In this document: positions 1 to 9,053 of the stretch, in pieces | How positions within the stretch are numbered: the first letter of the stretch is position 1 | How the letters are laid out: every line of letters starts with the position of its first letter | NCBI RefSeq assembly: GCF_002024505.1 | Contig: NZ_CP019402.1 | Span: forward strand, 3,162,001 to 3,226,000 | Reading direction: 5' to 3' | Length of the DNA: 64,000 bases | DNA from: Plantibacter flavus | Lineage (GTDB): Bacteria > Actinomycetota > Actinomycetes > Actinomycetales > Microbacteriaceae | Position numbers and translations under genes: made by a program | The notes under the pieces: model-generated | The model's database searches: none | The model's input: only the letters and a program-made list of their open reading frames with translations | Told to the model about the DNA's origin: nothing

Positions 1-699
1 TTCACGCAAGAGTTCCAGGTCACGGGCGACGGCAGACAGCCCCTCGACAAGGGACGGCGCGGATTCGCCGGCCACGGCCACGCGACGCAGCTGCGCCACT
101 TTCCACTCGATGAAGAGGATGGACTGCTGGAGAGAGCCGTGCAGGCGTCGGCGAATCTCTGCGCGAACCTCTTCTTCCTTGCGAACTCCTGCCTCCAAAG
201 CTTCAGCCGCCCGAAATCGTGCTTCGAGCTCTGAACGTTCCCTGATACGGGTGCGAACGCCGACATCGACGCTCAGCAGCCCGACCGCTGCGAGCATCAT
301 CAGGAGGAGCGCGACGAAGAGCTGCCGGAGGAACGACGAGGCCGGGTTCGGAGGCTCTCCGAAGAACTGCATGACGACACGAACCGCGCTCACGAGCAAG
401 ATCACTTCTCCGATGATCCGCGCGCGTTCGACGCGCCCTCGGAAGACCGGATTCCGCCACCGATAGGCAGCCGCGACGACGAACATGCAGACGAGATCCA
501 TCAGAAAGTCAGTGACGATCGTCCGTTGTGCGCCGAGATCGAGGTGCGGCGCCCACGTGAATGCGACGCGCAGCAGTCCGAGCCAGGTGAGAGCGATCGC
601 CTGCCCCACGACAAACCGTCGACCATCATCAGGGACGTATTCGTCGCGTGAGACCAGTGGGTTCGGCAGGGGCTTGAACCCCAGGAGGCGGCTGGGCAT
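1..699 (-). CDS. Sensor histidine kinase, partial (3' end outside window)
   Basis: The frame is open from an ATG at 699 to the window edge, giving 233 residues of the N-terminal part. It shows several hydrophobic segments (around residues 30-130), then a charged helix and the motif IRRRLHGSLQQ, which fits the phospho-acceptor His helix of the HisKA_3 (NarX/DesK-like) kinases; the expected ATPase domain lies beyond the window. The start codon overlaps the stop of the response regulator (ATGA), so the two are translationally coupled and probably form one two-component system. The input signal is unknown; a membrane-sensing role is inferred only from the hydrophobic segments. Confidence 0.75.
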   Translation of the reverse strand, partial: MPSRLLGFKPLPNPLVSRDEYVPDDGRRFVVGQAIALTWLGLLRVAFTWAPHLDLGAQRTIVTDFLMDLVCMFVVAAAYRWRNPVFRGRVERARIIGEVILLVSAVRVVMQFFGEPPNPASSFLRQLFVALLLMMLAAVGLLSVDVGVRTRIRERSELEARFRAAEALEAGVRKEEEVRAEIRRRLHGSLQQSILFIEWKVAQLRRVAVAGESAPSLVEGLSAVARDLELLRE

Positions 700-1364
700 C
701 AGATCGTCCTCGACGTTTCACGCAGGAATGCGATCGTGGCCGATACACGTGGGTTCACATTGCCGTCATTGGAGATCTTGAGCACGTCGTAGATCCCCTT
801 CAAGTGACCTTCCACGGATCGCACCGAGAGAGCCAAGCGATCCGCGGTCGCCTGATTCGAGTACCCCTGGCTGACGAGCTTCAACACCTCGAACTGACGC
901 GCCGTCAAACCCGCCAGACCGGAGCCAAGCCTCGCAGTCGACTTGTCGACCAATGCTGGATCAAGGATCGTGTTTCCTTGAGCAGTGCCCCAAAGCACCC
1001 GGATCAGCGTCTCCGCGTTCATCGACGACAGCTTCGACAGGTAACTCCACCCCGCGGAGATGTCCTCGGGCAAGCTCAGGACGAGATCCATGACATCGTG
1101 GCTGGAAAGCAGCAGTATCCCGAGCTCGGGGTCGCGGCGACGCAACGAGACACCCAGCGCCACACCGTTTCCGTCCGCGAGCTCGACGTCCATGATGACG
1201 ACATCGGCTGTGCCTGGAAGAATCTTCCGGCGCGCTTCCGCAGCGCCGCTTGCCGCCGCGACCACCGTAGTCGTCGGATGTGCGTTCACAACGGCTGCCA
1301 GCATCGCGAGATACAGCTCTTGGTCCTCGACGATTGCGACTCTCAAGGCGGAAACCAAGGGCAC
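699..1364 (-). CDS. LuxR/NarL-family response regulator
   Basis: The protein has 221 residues. The receiver domain covers about residues 6-120, with the acidic residue Asp14, the phospho-acceptor Asp59 (IMDVE) and the conserved Lys111 (SYLSK). A LuxR-type helix-turn-helix follows at about 150-200 (LTARQFEVLKLVSQGYSNQ...). This is the usual layout of a DNA-binding partner of a HisKA_3 kinase, and the kinase gene overlaps its 3' end. The GTG at 1364 is the longest reasonable start; no strong ribosome site is visible, so the exact start is uncertain. Target genes are unknown, but the exported-protein genes just upstream are plausible candidates by proximity only. Confidence 0.88.
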   Translation of the reverse strand: MPLVSALRVAIVEDQELYLAMLAAVVNAHPTTTVVAAASGAAEARRKILPGTADVVIMDVELADGNGVALGVSLRRRDPELGILLLSSHDVMDLVLSLPEDISAGWSYLSKLSSMNAETLIRVLWGTAQGNTILDPALVDKSTARLGSGLAGLTARQFEVLKLVSQGYSNQATADRLALSVRSVEGHLKGIYDVLKISNDGNVNPRVSATIAFLRETSRTI

Positions 1365-1518
1365 TCCATACTCGAAGGAAACCGGCTACAGGCTGCGCGC
1401 ACGCACCGAAGCGGTGCCGCTCCACACCGAACTGTAATCGAACCTCAGTACTTTCCTCAGGATGGCGCGTGGAATTACCTGCGCGCTTGAAACAGTTCGC
1501 TCCGCAGAGGCTTCGCGT

Positions 1519-4500
1519 CTACCAGGGTGCACGCTTGGCCGGCGTACCCGGTGGCTCCTCCTTCGGGTCCAGATCAGCCAGTTCCCAGGTGCGCGTGAAC
1601 AGGGTGTACTTGCCGGTGAGTGTGAGGAGGTCGAGGTCTGCGAGCGTCCAGCGAGCGATCGAGACCTTCAGCCGCCCGGCGAAAGTAAGGAGGAGGTCGA
1701 GCGACACCTCCACCTGGACTGCAGAGCCGACATTCTTGATGGAGCCACTGATCGATGCTTGCCCGGCCACTGAGAACTCGGGACCGGCGAAGCCATAGAT
1801 CTTCGAGGTCACCGACACCTCCGGACCGATCGCGAAGTCGCCGGAGAGTTTGAACTCGACGTCGCTGAGCTTCTCGGGCTTGAACGGAGAGCTCGTTATC
1901 TTGGGAGCCTTCGACAGGGAGCGGCTTCCCGCTCCCGACGAGTAGGTGAAGCCGGCTACGTCCTCACGGGTGATCCCGATCGAAGGGATCGACACAGCCG
2001 CTTGCCACCGCATAGACACTTTGAACGCGACGTCCACGGAGTTCAGAATGACGACCGGCACCGGTCCGACGGGAACGGTGAACGCCGGGAGCTTGAATCC
2101 GGCGACCTTGTTGCGGATGGCGTGCTCGAGTGACGAAGCGATGAACACCATCACGCTCGCTTCGGCCTTGATCTTGGTCCTGACCTTGACCGTGAGCTCG
2201 TCGACCACCACCGATGTGGAGAACCAAGCGAAGGTGAAGTGGGTACGCAGTACAAACGTGAGTTCGAAACCGACCTGTGCTGCTGCCGACAGCACGAGCC
2301 CCGTCTCCTGAGTGCGCGTCATCTCGCGGAATTGGCTCTGGAGGAGCGCTTTCGGGTCTCCAGCGGCTTTCGAGAGATCCGAAAGCCTCGGGGATTTCGT
2401 CTCGGTGTCGTACACGGCTTTGACATGGAGGCGAGATGACAGCGAGATGCCGAAGTCCCCCGGTTCATCGTCCTTACCCGAGCCGTCCGTCATGGCGACA
2501 GCGCCTGGGGGTGGAACGCCGTCGACCGAATACGACTTTCCCGCGTCTCGGTGCGCTCCCTGAAGGGCGCCACGACCATCCACCGAGGATTGCGGCTCGG
2601 CATCGCTCGGTTCTGACAGGTCGTCGAGGTCCACGGCCTCGCCGGAGAGTATCGACGAGCTGATTCCTCCCTCGTCGATCTCGTGCTGGAACTCCGTCTC
2701 TTCGGGTGCAGTCTCGGGATCGTCGTCGACGAGAATTCCAGCCGGGTCGGTCAGGCTGACCAGCCGCTCCACGTCGGCCTGGTAGAACACGTCCTCGACC
2801 CGTGCGGGAACTGTCGTCACAACCCATTCGTCGTAGATCCGGTCCGCCGCTTGCACGATAACGAACACACCGTCAGGCGCTTGCTCGGTGGCCTCAGACA
2901 CGAGGACATCTCCGGGACTCAGACCCGGATCGCTGGTGAAGGTCACTCGACTCGACACGACGTCCGCTACAGCCGGCGCCTGGTCAACAACACCGTCGGA
3001 TCCGGCAATCGACGGTGACGCGCTCGGGGGCCCCAGCGGTGCCGCCACCGGTCCGCCGAGGTCCGTCCGCGCTATCACCACGTCCGGCGCGACCACGGTG
3101 TCCGTCTCGTCGACTGCGTCTACCTCGAGACTGATCTCAGCGGTGCTCGTGTGTCCTGCCCGGTCCACCGCGGTCGCCGTGTATCGATGCAGTCCGTCCT
3201 CTGGGGCTGAGACCCGATAGGCCCAGGTGAGCGCGCCCGTCGAGTCGTGCAGAACTTCGGCATTGCCGATCAGACCAGCCGGACCGGATACCTCAACGCG
3301 GTCGAGGCTCGCCTCGGAGATGTCGACGGTGCCGGACAGTTCGACGGTCCCGTTGACGCCGAGATCGACCGATTGGCCGGGTTGGTGTGATCCGATGGTG
3401 ATCGCGGGCCGTGCCCCCTGGCGCACCGGCGCCTGAGGTCCGAGGACCTCGCCAACCGTGAGCACCGACGCAGCGGTCTGCCCCCGCCCAAGCGAAAGCG
3501 TGCTCACGCCCCGTCCTTGCAGCGGCGTCACGACCAGCTGCGGCTGGGCTCCCGCCTTCTCGTCCACGATGATCCCTCGCGCCCGCCCGCTGCTCGGCGG
3601 CCCGAGGTCGAGCAGCGTCGTCTCGCCGGCCGGTCCTGCGGACACAAGAGCGACAACATGGGTGGCGTCTCGAGGCGAGCCGAGCTGCACTTGCTGCTGC
3701 CGCCCGGGAGCATCGCCCAGGTCGATGACCTCACTCTTGGATTCGGACGAAGCCGTGGGCGACAACCCGCCAGAGACGTTCGCGCGCGCGAAGTCCTCGC
3801 CTGCGCCGGCAACCCAACCTCGGACGTCCAGTCGGAATGAGCCGCTCCCCTCGGTCAGTCTCGCAGATGTCGCTCCCGTCTCGTCCGGTGTGAGCAGCGT
3901 GGTCACCGATGTGGTCCCGGCACCGAGCACGATCGATTGCCCATCGAGCCGGAGCGTCGTGGCTGCGTCAACGGTGGACGTCGCTGTCACGTACACGCCT
4001 CGGACGCCATCAGACGGAACCCCTCCCACGCCAACGAGGCCGACAGTCACGGGTTCAGCCGATATCTCGGTTGCTGCGATTCCTCGGCTCGTGTCCGCGC
4101 GAGTCACCGGCTCAGGCAAAGCGATCGTTTCCCCAGGAGACGGAAGCCGGTTGTCTCCGAAGACGGCGAGTACTTCGATCCTGGTGTCTGCAGGATGCGT
4201 CGACCAGAGGTTGATCCGACCCGACACCACGGGTAGAAGCACGCTCGTGGACGCGGACTGGCCTCTCGCGACGGCGAGGACCGGATACCCGGGCTCTTGC
4301 GATCCGCCTCCCGAGCGGACGCTGAGTTCGGATTCGGCGGTCAAGACGGCGATGCGAACGAGGATTGCGTTCGGCGTGACGGTCGGATCTCCGGCCCCGA
4401 GCATTGCTGACACGTCGATCATCGACGCCGGATCGGTGCCGAGCCGCTCTCCGCGCCCGATCTCGGATTCGACGACCGGCACGACACCCCGAGGTTCCGA

Positions 4501-4674
4501 GAACGGGAGCCTCTCCCCCACAGCGACTGTGGGTGCCGCAGACGGGGCATTCGGGTCCGTTGTCGCAGCGAACGCACGCGCTGGCAGGCCGGCGATCGTG
4601 CCTGCAGTGAGCACCCCGATCGCAACAAGAAGTCCGATGACCCGCCTCGGTGAGAAGCCCTGCGTCGCCGTCAT
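1519..4674 (-). CDS. Large Sec-exported protein of unknown function with Ig-like segment
   Basis: The ATG at 4674 overlaps the stop of the upstream gene (ATGA) and gives 1051 residues. It starts with a clear signal peptide (RRVIGLLVAIGVLTAGTIAG followed by ARAFA). Much of the first half is beta-rich and repetitive. Residues roughly 430-520 resemble a bacterial Ig-like fold (GVNGTVELSGTVDIS ... YTATAVDRAGH). The C-terminal 300 residues have hydrophobic beta-type runs but no membrane anchor or sorting motif, so the protein may be released or held by a partner. The membrane-anchored protein encoded just upstream is the likely partner. I do not recognise a family. Confidence 0.7.
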   Translation of the reverse strand: MTATQGFSPRRVIGLLVAIGVLTAGTIAGLPARAFAATTDPNAPSAAPTVAVGERLPFSEPRGVVPVVESEIGRGERLGTDPASMIDVSAMLGAGDPTVTPNAILVRIAVLTAESELSVRSGGGSQEPGYPVLAVARGQSASTSVLLPVVSGRINLWSTHPADTRIEVLAVFGDNRLPSPGETIALPEPVTRADTSRGIAATEISAEPVTVGLVGVGGVPSDGVRGVYVTATSTVDAATTLRLDGQSIVLGAGTTSVTTLLTPDETGATSARLTEGSGSFRLDVRGWVAGAGEDFARANVSGGLSPTASSESKSEVIDLGDAPGRQQQVQLGSPRDATHVVALVSAGPAGETTLLDLGPPSSGRARGIIVDEKAGAQPQLVVTPLQGRGVSTLSLGRGQTAASVLTVGEVLGPQAPVRQGARPAITIGSHQPGQSVDLGVNGTVELSGTVDISEASLDRVEVSGPAGLIGNAEVLHDSTGALTWAYRVSAPEDGLHRYTATAVDRAGHTSTAEISLEVDAVDETDTVVAPDVVIARTDLGGPVAAPLGPPSASPSIAGSDGVVDQAPAVADVVSSRVTFTSDPGLSPGDVLVSEATEQAPDGVFVIVQAADRIYDEWVVTTVPARVEDVFYQADVERLVSLTDPAGILVDDDPETAPEETEFQHEIDEGGISSSILSGEAVDLDDLSEPSDAEPQSSVDGRGALQGAHRDAGKSYSVDGVPPPGAVAMTDGSGKDDEPGDFGISLSSRLHVKAVYDTETKSPRLSDLSKAAGDPKALLQSQFREMTRTQETGLVLSAAAQVGFELTFVLRTHFTFAWFSTSVVVDELTVKVRTKIKAEASVMVFIASSLEHAIRNKVAGFKLPAFTVPVGPVPVVILNSVDVAFKVSMRWQAAVSIPSIGITREDVAGFTYSSGAGSRSLSKAPKITSSPFKPEKLSDVEFKLSGDFAIGPEVSVTSKIYGFAGPEFSVAGQASISGSIKNVGSAVQVEVSLDLLLTFAGRLKVSIARWTLADLDLLTLTGKYTLFTRTWELADLDPKEEPPGTPAKRAPW

Positions 4675-5345
4675 GATGACGCTCGATCCGAACTGACGGT
4701 GCGACGCAATCGACGAAGAAGGATTCCGACGCAAAGGAAACCCGTCGCAGCAATCGCGGCAGGTAAGAGGGCGAGTCCGGTGCTCTCCAGCCACCCCGAC
4801 GGCCGCCCGCGATCGGCAGCTTCATCGGACCCAGCAGCCGGCATGCTGGTGTCGTCGGGCACGTCCGGCACGAACTCGTCGTCAGGCGCACCTGTTCGGG
4901 CTGGCGTGATCCGCTCGCGCGTCTCGGCAAGAATGCCACCTGTCGAGGACACCGCGGTCACCGCGAGGTCGGGATTGAGGTTCCGAGAAGGTTGAAGCCG
5001 AGCGAGCACTCGAACAGCCACCTCATGAGGATCTGCTGCTTCTCCGAGATCGACTTCGGCATGGAGCCCGAAGGTCGTTTTCACCGGAACCAGCGCCTCC
5101 CAGCGACCGGAATCCAAGTGATAGGACATCTCCACGTCCTCTGCGCGGAGGCCTGCTTGTTCGAGATCGATCCAAATGGCGGATGTGTCGTCAGGAAGTT
5201 CGAGTGTACTCGACGTCGCTTGCGCTGGAACGGCCGGGAACAACACCGCCCAGGTCATGATCAGGCAACCTACCACCGCTACTCCGGTCGCTATGCGCGT
5301 TCGCACGGAAGCGCGGTAGCGCACTCCAACACCGTGCTGAGCCAT
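4671..5345 (-). CDS. Exported protein with C-terminal membrane anchor and LxxTG-like motif
   Basis: The protein has 224 residues. I chose the ATG at 5345 because an AAGGAG ribosome site lies 6 nt upstream; a TTG six bases earlier would leave no spacing. There is an N-terminal signal peptide ending near AVPAQA and an extracellular domain of about 140 residues. The tail reads LESTG, a hydrophobic stretch, then RRLRR, which is the layout of a sortase-type cell-wall sorting signal, although the motif departs from LPxTG and LAxTG. Simple membrane anchoring is equally possible. It is coupled to the large exported protein downstream. No function is recognised. Confidence 0.65.
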   Translation of the reverse strand: MAQHGVGVRYRASVRTRIATGVAVVGCLIMTWAVLFPAVPAQATSSTLELPDDTSAIWIDLEQAGLRAEDVEMSYHLDSGRWEALVPVKTTFGLHAEVDLGEAADPHEVAVRVLARLQPSRNLNPDLAVTAVSSTGGILAETRERITPARTGAPDDEFVPDVPDDTSMPAAGSDEAADRGRPSGWLESTGLALLPAAIAATGFLCVGILLRRLRRTVSSDRASS

Positions 5346-5594
5346 GAGCAACTCCTTTCCATGGGACGGCTCGGAGTGTGACTTCGAGCGCGCGGCGCCG
5401 ACCTTGCGGGTCTGCTCTCGTACGATGCTGTCGCAAAGAGGAGCACCCTGCCCGGTGACCGAGTGGTACCACGCGGCGGCGTCTTGACATCGTCCGAGGC
5501 GCCCGATCGGATGAGAGTCTCATCGGTCCGCGGCAAGCGGGTTCGCGCCTTCGGGATGGCCGATGGTCGTCCGAATCCAGAAGAGGTGTTTTAC

Positions 5595-5726
5595 GTGTAC
5601 GTCATCCTGCTGTGCATCTTGATCGGCGTCCTCGTCGTCGTCTTCGTCACCGCGGTGGCCGTGAATCGCGACGAACGGGGCCGACGCAAGACTCGCGGCG
5701 ATTACGACAGCAGGCTGCCTCGGTAA
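5595..5726 (+). CDS. Small single-pass membrane protein
   Basis: This 43-residue frame starts at a GTG preceded by AGAAGAGG at 8 nt. It encodes one long hydrophobic helix (YVILLCILIGVLVVVFVTAV) followed by a basic, charged tail. It sits alone between two minus-strand transcription units, so it is probably expressed separately. A longer frame from a GTG at 5463 exists, but the added residues look non-coding and that start lacks a ribosome site. The function is unknown. Confidence 0.5.
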   Translation: MYVILLCILIGVLVVVFVTAVAVNRDERGRRKTRGDYDSRLPR

Positions 5727-5762
5727 TCGCCGACGATTCCACGGCGGCACGCTCGGCCCGCA

Positions 5763-6329
5763 TCAGCTTTCTGGAGAAGCTGTCCGACTGCTCCGACGTC
5801 GGTCGATCGGCCAGAGATAGACACAGAGGACCGCCACAGCCACCACGGCAAGCCCTCCTATGCCGAGCGGTTCGCGAAGCGACGCGACGACGTACCCGAG
5901 ATGCGGGACGGCCGCGACGAGCTCTCCCGCCGTTGACACGCGATACGGCTCCGGGTCCTCGACATCGTTTGCGTCTCCCTGCAACGTGAACATCCATTGA
6001 TGACCGTCGCGCTCGATCGTCACGACCCGATGCGTCACCAGGCCACGGCCGTCGGTTCGATTCACCGTCACGATCTCACCGATCCCGACATCCGAGGCCG
6101 GCACGGTGCGTGTCACGATGAGAGATCCCGTCGACAGCGAAGGCTCCATCGATCCCGAGATGACCACGTGTGACCGCAGGCCGAGCGCGATGCCGAGCAA
6201 GAACAGGATGATGGAGAGAGCTCCTATCCCAGCGGCGACCCACAGCGTCGCGGAACGGAGCACTGCCAGGATCGGCCACACGATGCCGCCTTTACCCTGA
6301 CCATGGCCGGATGCATGTTGTCGTGACAT
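5763..6329 (-). CDS. sipW: Signal peptidase I, SipW-like (Ser/His type)
   Basis: The protein has 188 residues, with a membrane helix near residues 18-50 and a second near the C terminus. The catalytic serine is Ser60 in the box SGSMEPSL. Where typical bacterial signal peptidases carry a Lys, this protein has His100 in GLVTHRVV, which marks the archaeal/ER-type S26B group that includes Bacillus SipW. The gene abuts the RCC1-repeat gene with no gap and ends an operon of exported proteins that share unusual signal-peptide ends, so it probably processes them. The substrate assignment is inferred from position and signal motif. Confidence 0.88.
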   Translation of the reverse strand: MSRQHASGHGQGKGGIVWPILAVLRSATLWVAAGIGALSIILFLLGIALGLRSHVVISGSMEPSLSTGSLIVTRTVPASDVGIGEIVTVNRTDGRGLVTHRVVTIERDGHQWMFTLQGDANDVEDPEPYRVSTAGELVAAVPHLGYVVASLREPLGIGGLAVVAVAVLCVYLWPIDRRRSSRTASPES

Positions 6330-8054
6330 CTATTCCGCTCGGACTCTCGTGGTGCCCGTCGAGACCACCGGGATCGGTGTACCGAACGGGCTCTGTGCGC
6401 TGGACGCTGCGTAGTCGTATACGCGGTATCCGGCTACGGCAGCGGTCCGCGGCATGCATCGCGTGAAGTTCCATCCGGCGGCCGTTCCGGCCCCCCAGGC
6501 GTACACCTCACCGGACGTCGTCGTCACCCAGGCAGCGCACTGTGTCGCTGCGATGGCTTGGAGAGGTGCCGCTGGCAGCCCCTGGACAGGAGCAGGAAGT
6601 GTGACGACCCGCGAAGGGGCATCAGTGGAGCAGACGAGCGGTATGGCTCGCCTGCTCACGTCGTCCCACCCGCCACCAACCGCCTGGCACAGGTTGTTAT
6701 CGCCCCAGCCGAACGCGCGACCGGTCTTCGTGAGCACGAGAACCGAACTGATGCCGGCTGTGAACCGGTCGACTGAGTCCGTGCTGCCGTCGATCGTCAC
6801 CGGTGCGGGAGAGAACACGTAGTTGCTGCTGAGCGGCGTGAGACTGGACGTGCGGCCCAAGAAGGTCTTGCCGAAGTACTCGGCCGACACCTGCCACGTG
6901 AGCATCGTCCCGTTCTGCAGCAGCAGACGCGGCGCGCGCGCGCTGAAGCCAAGTTGACGGACCGGGCATGGCCCGGAATCAACCTGACCAGACGCCTTCG
7001 TTCCATCACATTCTGGGAGCGTTCTGCTGACCATGTTCGCGACGATGGCACGATACCGGACGTTCCTGGCCTCTCTCGTTCTCAGCGCATCAGGTGAGAA
7101 GGTCGACCCGTCGGCCGCTCGGTAGAGGTGCGGATACGCGGCGAAGAGCGCTTCGTTGGCACCTTGGTTTAAGGTCGGACAGCCCGTGTCGAGTATCAGT
7201 GCCGACACCCCGTCGGAGTTGTCATAGCCCCAGGTGTACACCAGACCATTTGTCGCGACGGCACCACTGGAGTTGGTGCCTCCCCACAGGGAGTGCCAAA
7301 CGACCTCGCCCGCGTGATTCGGCATTCCCGCCTTGCATGATCCACGCCCCGGCAGCGCACCGGTCGTATTGGACATCGTCGGCGCCGTCCTACTCGCAAC
7401 GGAACCGTCTGGAAGAGGTAGGTTTTGCCCTCCGTAACCCCACACCCACAGCTTCCCGGAACCATCCAGCGCAAAGAACTGGTTCTCAGAACGAGCGATA
7501 TCGACGATTTTCGGCAGGGGAACGGCAGGGTCGGATGTGGAACTCACCTGTCCAGGGGTGGCTGCGGCCTGGGCGCTGAGTGGTCCACGCCCGATCAGCG
7601 AACGTCCAACGTCACCTCCAGGTAAAACCGCACCCCAGGTCCACACCCGCCCGGCGGAATCGAGAGCCGCAAACGAGGTGGTCAGAGCCTGGGCCGAGGT
7701 GAAGTCGTCGGTACTCCCTGCAGCATCGACAATGACGACTCCCTCAGGAAACACAACTCTGGTCGGAGGTGCAGAAGCACTCGTCGTCAGTCCTCCGGCC
7801 CCGTCACCGGTACCCCGATAGCCAGCGACGAAGAGCTCGCCGAAACGGGAGAGGAACAGGCTCGACCCGAACGACTGATCATACGAAACCGGCAGCGCAG
7901 GTGGTGACTCGGTCCGGAGGCGCGCGGCCGCGTACGTCACGTCCACAAATCCAGCAGATGTGCTGGAGACACCGACCAGACCGGTCATCACCGTCATCAT
8001 TGCGGCCAGGCCGATCAACGCGGCCCGGCGCCGGACGCCAAATTCGACGGTCAT
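6330..8054 (-). CDS. Exported RCC1-repeat (beta-propeller) protein
   Basis: The protein has 574 residues. The N-terminal hydrophobic segment ends in STSAGFVDV, resembling the cleavage region of SipW-type substrates. The mature part holds repeats with the RCC1 pattern of a small residue, then W/Y-x-WG: AGRVWTWGAV, SGKLWVWGYG, NGLVYTWGYD, TGRAFGWGDN, SGEVYAWGAG. These predict a seven-bladed-type propeller, often a protein-binding scaffold. Its ATG overlaps the previous stop (ATGA), and its own stop touches the signal peptidase start. It has no wall anchor. The binding partner is unknown. Confidence 0.82.
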   Translation of the reverse strand: MTVEFGVRRRAALIGLAAMMTVMTGLVGVSSTSAGFVDVTYAAARLRTESPPALPVSYDQSFGSSLFLSRFGELFVAGYRGTGDGAGGLTTSASAPPTRVVFPEGVVIVDAAGSTDDFTSAQALTTSFAALDSAGRVWTWGAVLPGGDVGRSLIGRGPLSAQAAATPGQVSSTSDPAVPLPKIVDIARSENQFFALDGSGKLWVWGYGGQNLPLPDGSVASRTAPTMSNTTGALPGRGSCKAGMPNHAGEVVWHSLWGGTNSSGAVATNGLVYTWGYDNSDGVSALILDTGCPTLNQGANEALFAAYPHLYRAADGSTFSPDALRTREARNVRYRAIVANMVSRTLPECDGTKASGQVDSGPCPVRQLGFSARAPRLLLQNGTMLTWQVSAEYFGKTFLGRTSSLTPLSSNYVFSPAPVTIDGSTDSVDRFTAGISSVLVLTKTGRAFGWGDNNLCQAVGGGWDDVSRRAIPLVCSTDAPSRVVTLPAPVQGLPAAPLQAIAATQCAAWVTTTSGEVYAWGAGTAAGWNFTRCMPRTAAVAGYRVYDYAASSAQSPFGTPIPVVSTGTTRVRAE

Positions 8055-8719
8055 AGAGAGCTCCCGCTGATCGTGATCGTGAGACTCAGGGACCCGTGCG
8101 CCACAGCGCGCAATTCATCAGTGTTCGGGAGGTGGACATACACGCTCAGGACCACCTGTGACGTGGCCGGCCCGCTCCACACGGCACCTTCGGCGATGGG
8201 CTCAGAGATTCTTGGCGATAGCGAGATACTCTGGGAGCGAGGAATCACCGCAGCCGCGAGTCCGTTCACCTCGGGCTCGTCAGGTGATCCGAACACACCA
8301 ACGGTCTCCCCTCCCGATGCCGATGATGCCGAGAACCGCACGGTGTCGGCTAGAGCACCGTCCGCCACGATCGAGAGACGTATGTTCGCAGCGATCGTGG
8401 GGCTGTTGTTGAAGACTCGGATGTCGATTCGAGCGGTCGCTCCCGGAACGAACCGGTCTTCGTTGGCGTAGGACAACGTCGCCCTCTTCGCTCCCACTTG
8501 GGTGGCGAAGCCAGATGGCGTGACGAGTCCAAGGGAGAACGTGCCGCTACTGATGGTGTGCATGTCAATGACGGCGCGGTCAGAGAAAGCTGCACGAGCG
8601 TTCACGACAGCGATGCAGCTCGAGACGACGAGCAGCATGGAAAGAATGACCGCCACACGAAACCGACTCGGAGACCGGGACGGGACGACCAAGGTCTGGA
8701 GCTCACGAACTTCAGGCAT
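8051..8719 (-). CDS. SipW-type exported protein (TasA/camelysin-like signal)
   Basis: The protein has about 222 residues from the ATG at 8719. A membrane-spanning signal segment (FRVAVILSMLLVVSSCIAVV) is followed by NARAAFSDRAVID, the Ala-Ala-Phe-Ser-Asp junction seen in SipW-dependent proteins, then a beta-rich domain with many Ser, Thr and Val residues. In-frame starts at 8722, 8740 and 8764 are possible, and none has a convincing ribosome site; 8719 gives the shortest overlap (8 nt) with the upstream gene. It is translationally coupled to the RCC1 gene. By analogy with TasA it could form a surface polymer, but no family match is certain. Confidence 0.68.
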   Translation of the reverse strand: MPEVRELQTLVVPSRSPSRFRVAVILSMLLVVSSCIAVVNARAAFSDRAVIDMHTISSGTFSLGLVTPSGFATQVGAKRATLSYANEDRFVPGATARIDIRVFNNSPTIAANIRLSIVADGALADTVRFSASSASGGETVGVFGSPDEPEVNGLAAAVIPRSQSISLSPRISEPIAEGAVWSGPATSQVVLSVYVHLPNTDELRAVAHGSLSLTITISGSSL

Positions 8720-9053
8720 CATCGTGGTCCATAGACTCATCGGGCGTCGTTCTGGCCTGGGCATTCATCGCGCCGAAGCAGGACAACGTCAGCTCTCCGG
8801 TGGCTGTCGCCGATCCCGGCGAGGAAGCGAGATGGCCCATTGTCGGAGTGTCGATGGTCACCGAGTCTCGCAGTGGCTCGCCAGGGAGCTCCGACGGCTC
8901 GGTCGAGACGTCCGCCAGGAGCAGTAGCCAGGTCATCACTGCCAGCAAAAAGAAGGTAAAGCTGAGTAGCGCGGTCAATCCCCTCACCTGTCTTTCATCG
9001 CTGTTCTCGTTCTTCGACATCGTTCGCTCGATCGGAGTTGAAGCGTTCTCCAT
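8712..9053 (-). CDS. Small membrane protein in SipW operon
   Basis: The protein has 113 residues. The ATG at 9053 overlaps the preceding stop as TGATG. A single hydrophobic helix lies at about residues 27-47 (LTALLSFTFFLLAVMTWLLL), followed by an outward or periplasm-like Ser/Thr/Pro-rich region of about 65 residues. It lacks the Ala-Phe-Asp junction of its neighbours, so it is probably an uncleaved membrane protein. Its position between two SipW-type substrates suggests a role in their export or assembly. The family is not recognised. Confidence 0.6.
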   Translation of the reverse strand: MENASTPIERTMSKNENSDERQVRGLTALLSFTFFLLAVMTWLLLLADVSTEPSELPGEPLRDSVTIDTPTMGHLASSPGSATATGELTLSCFGAMNAQARTTPDESMDHDDA

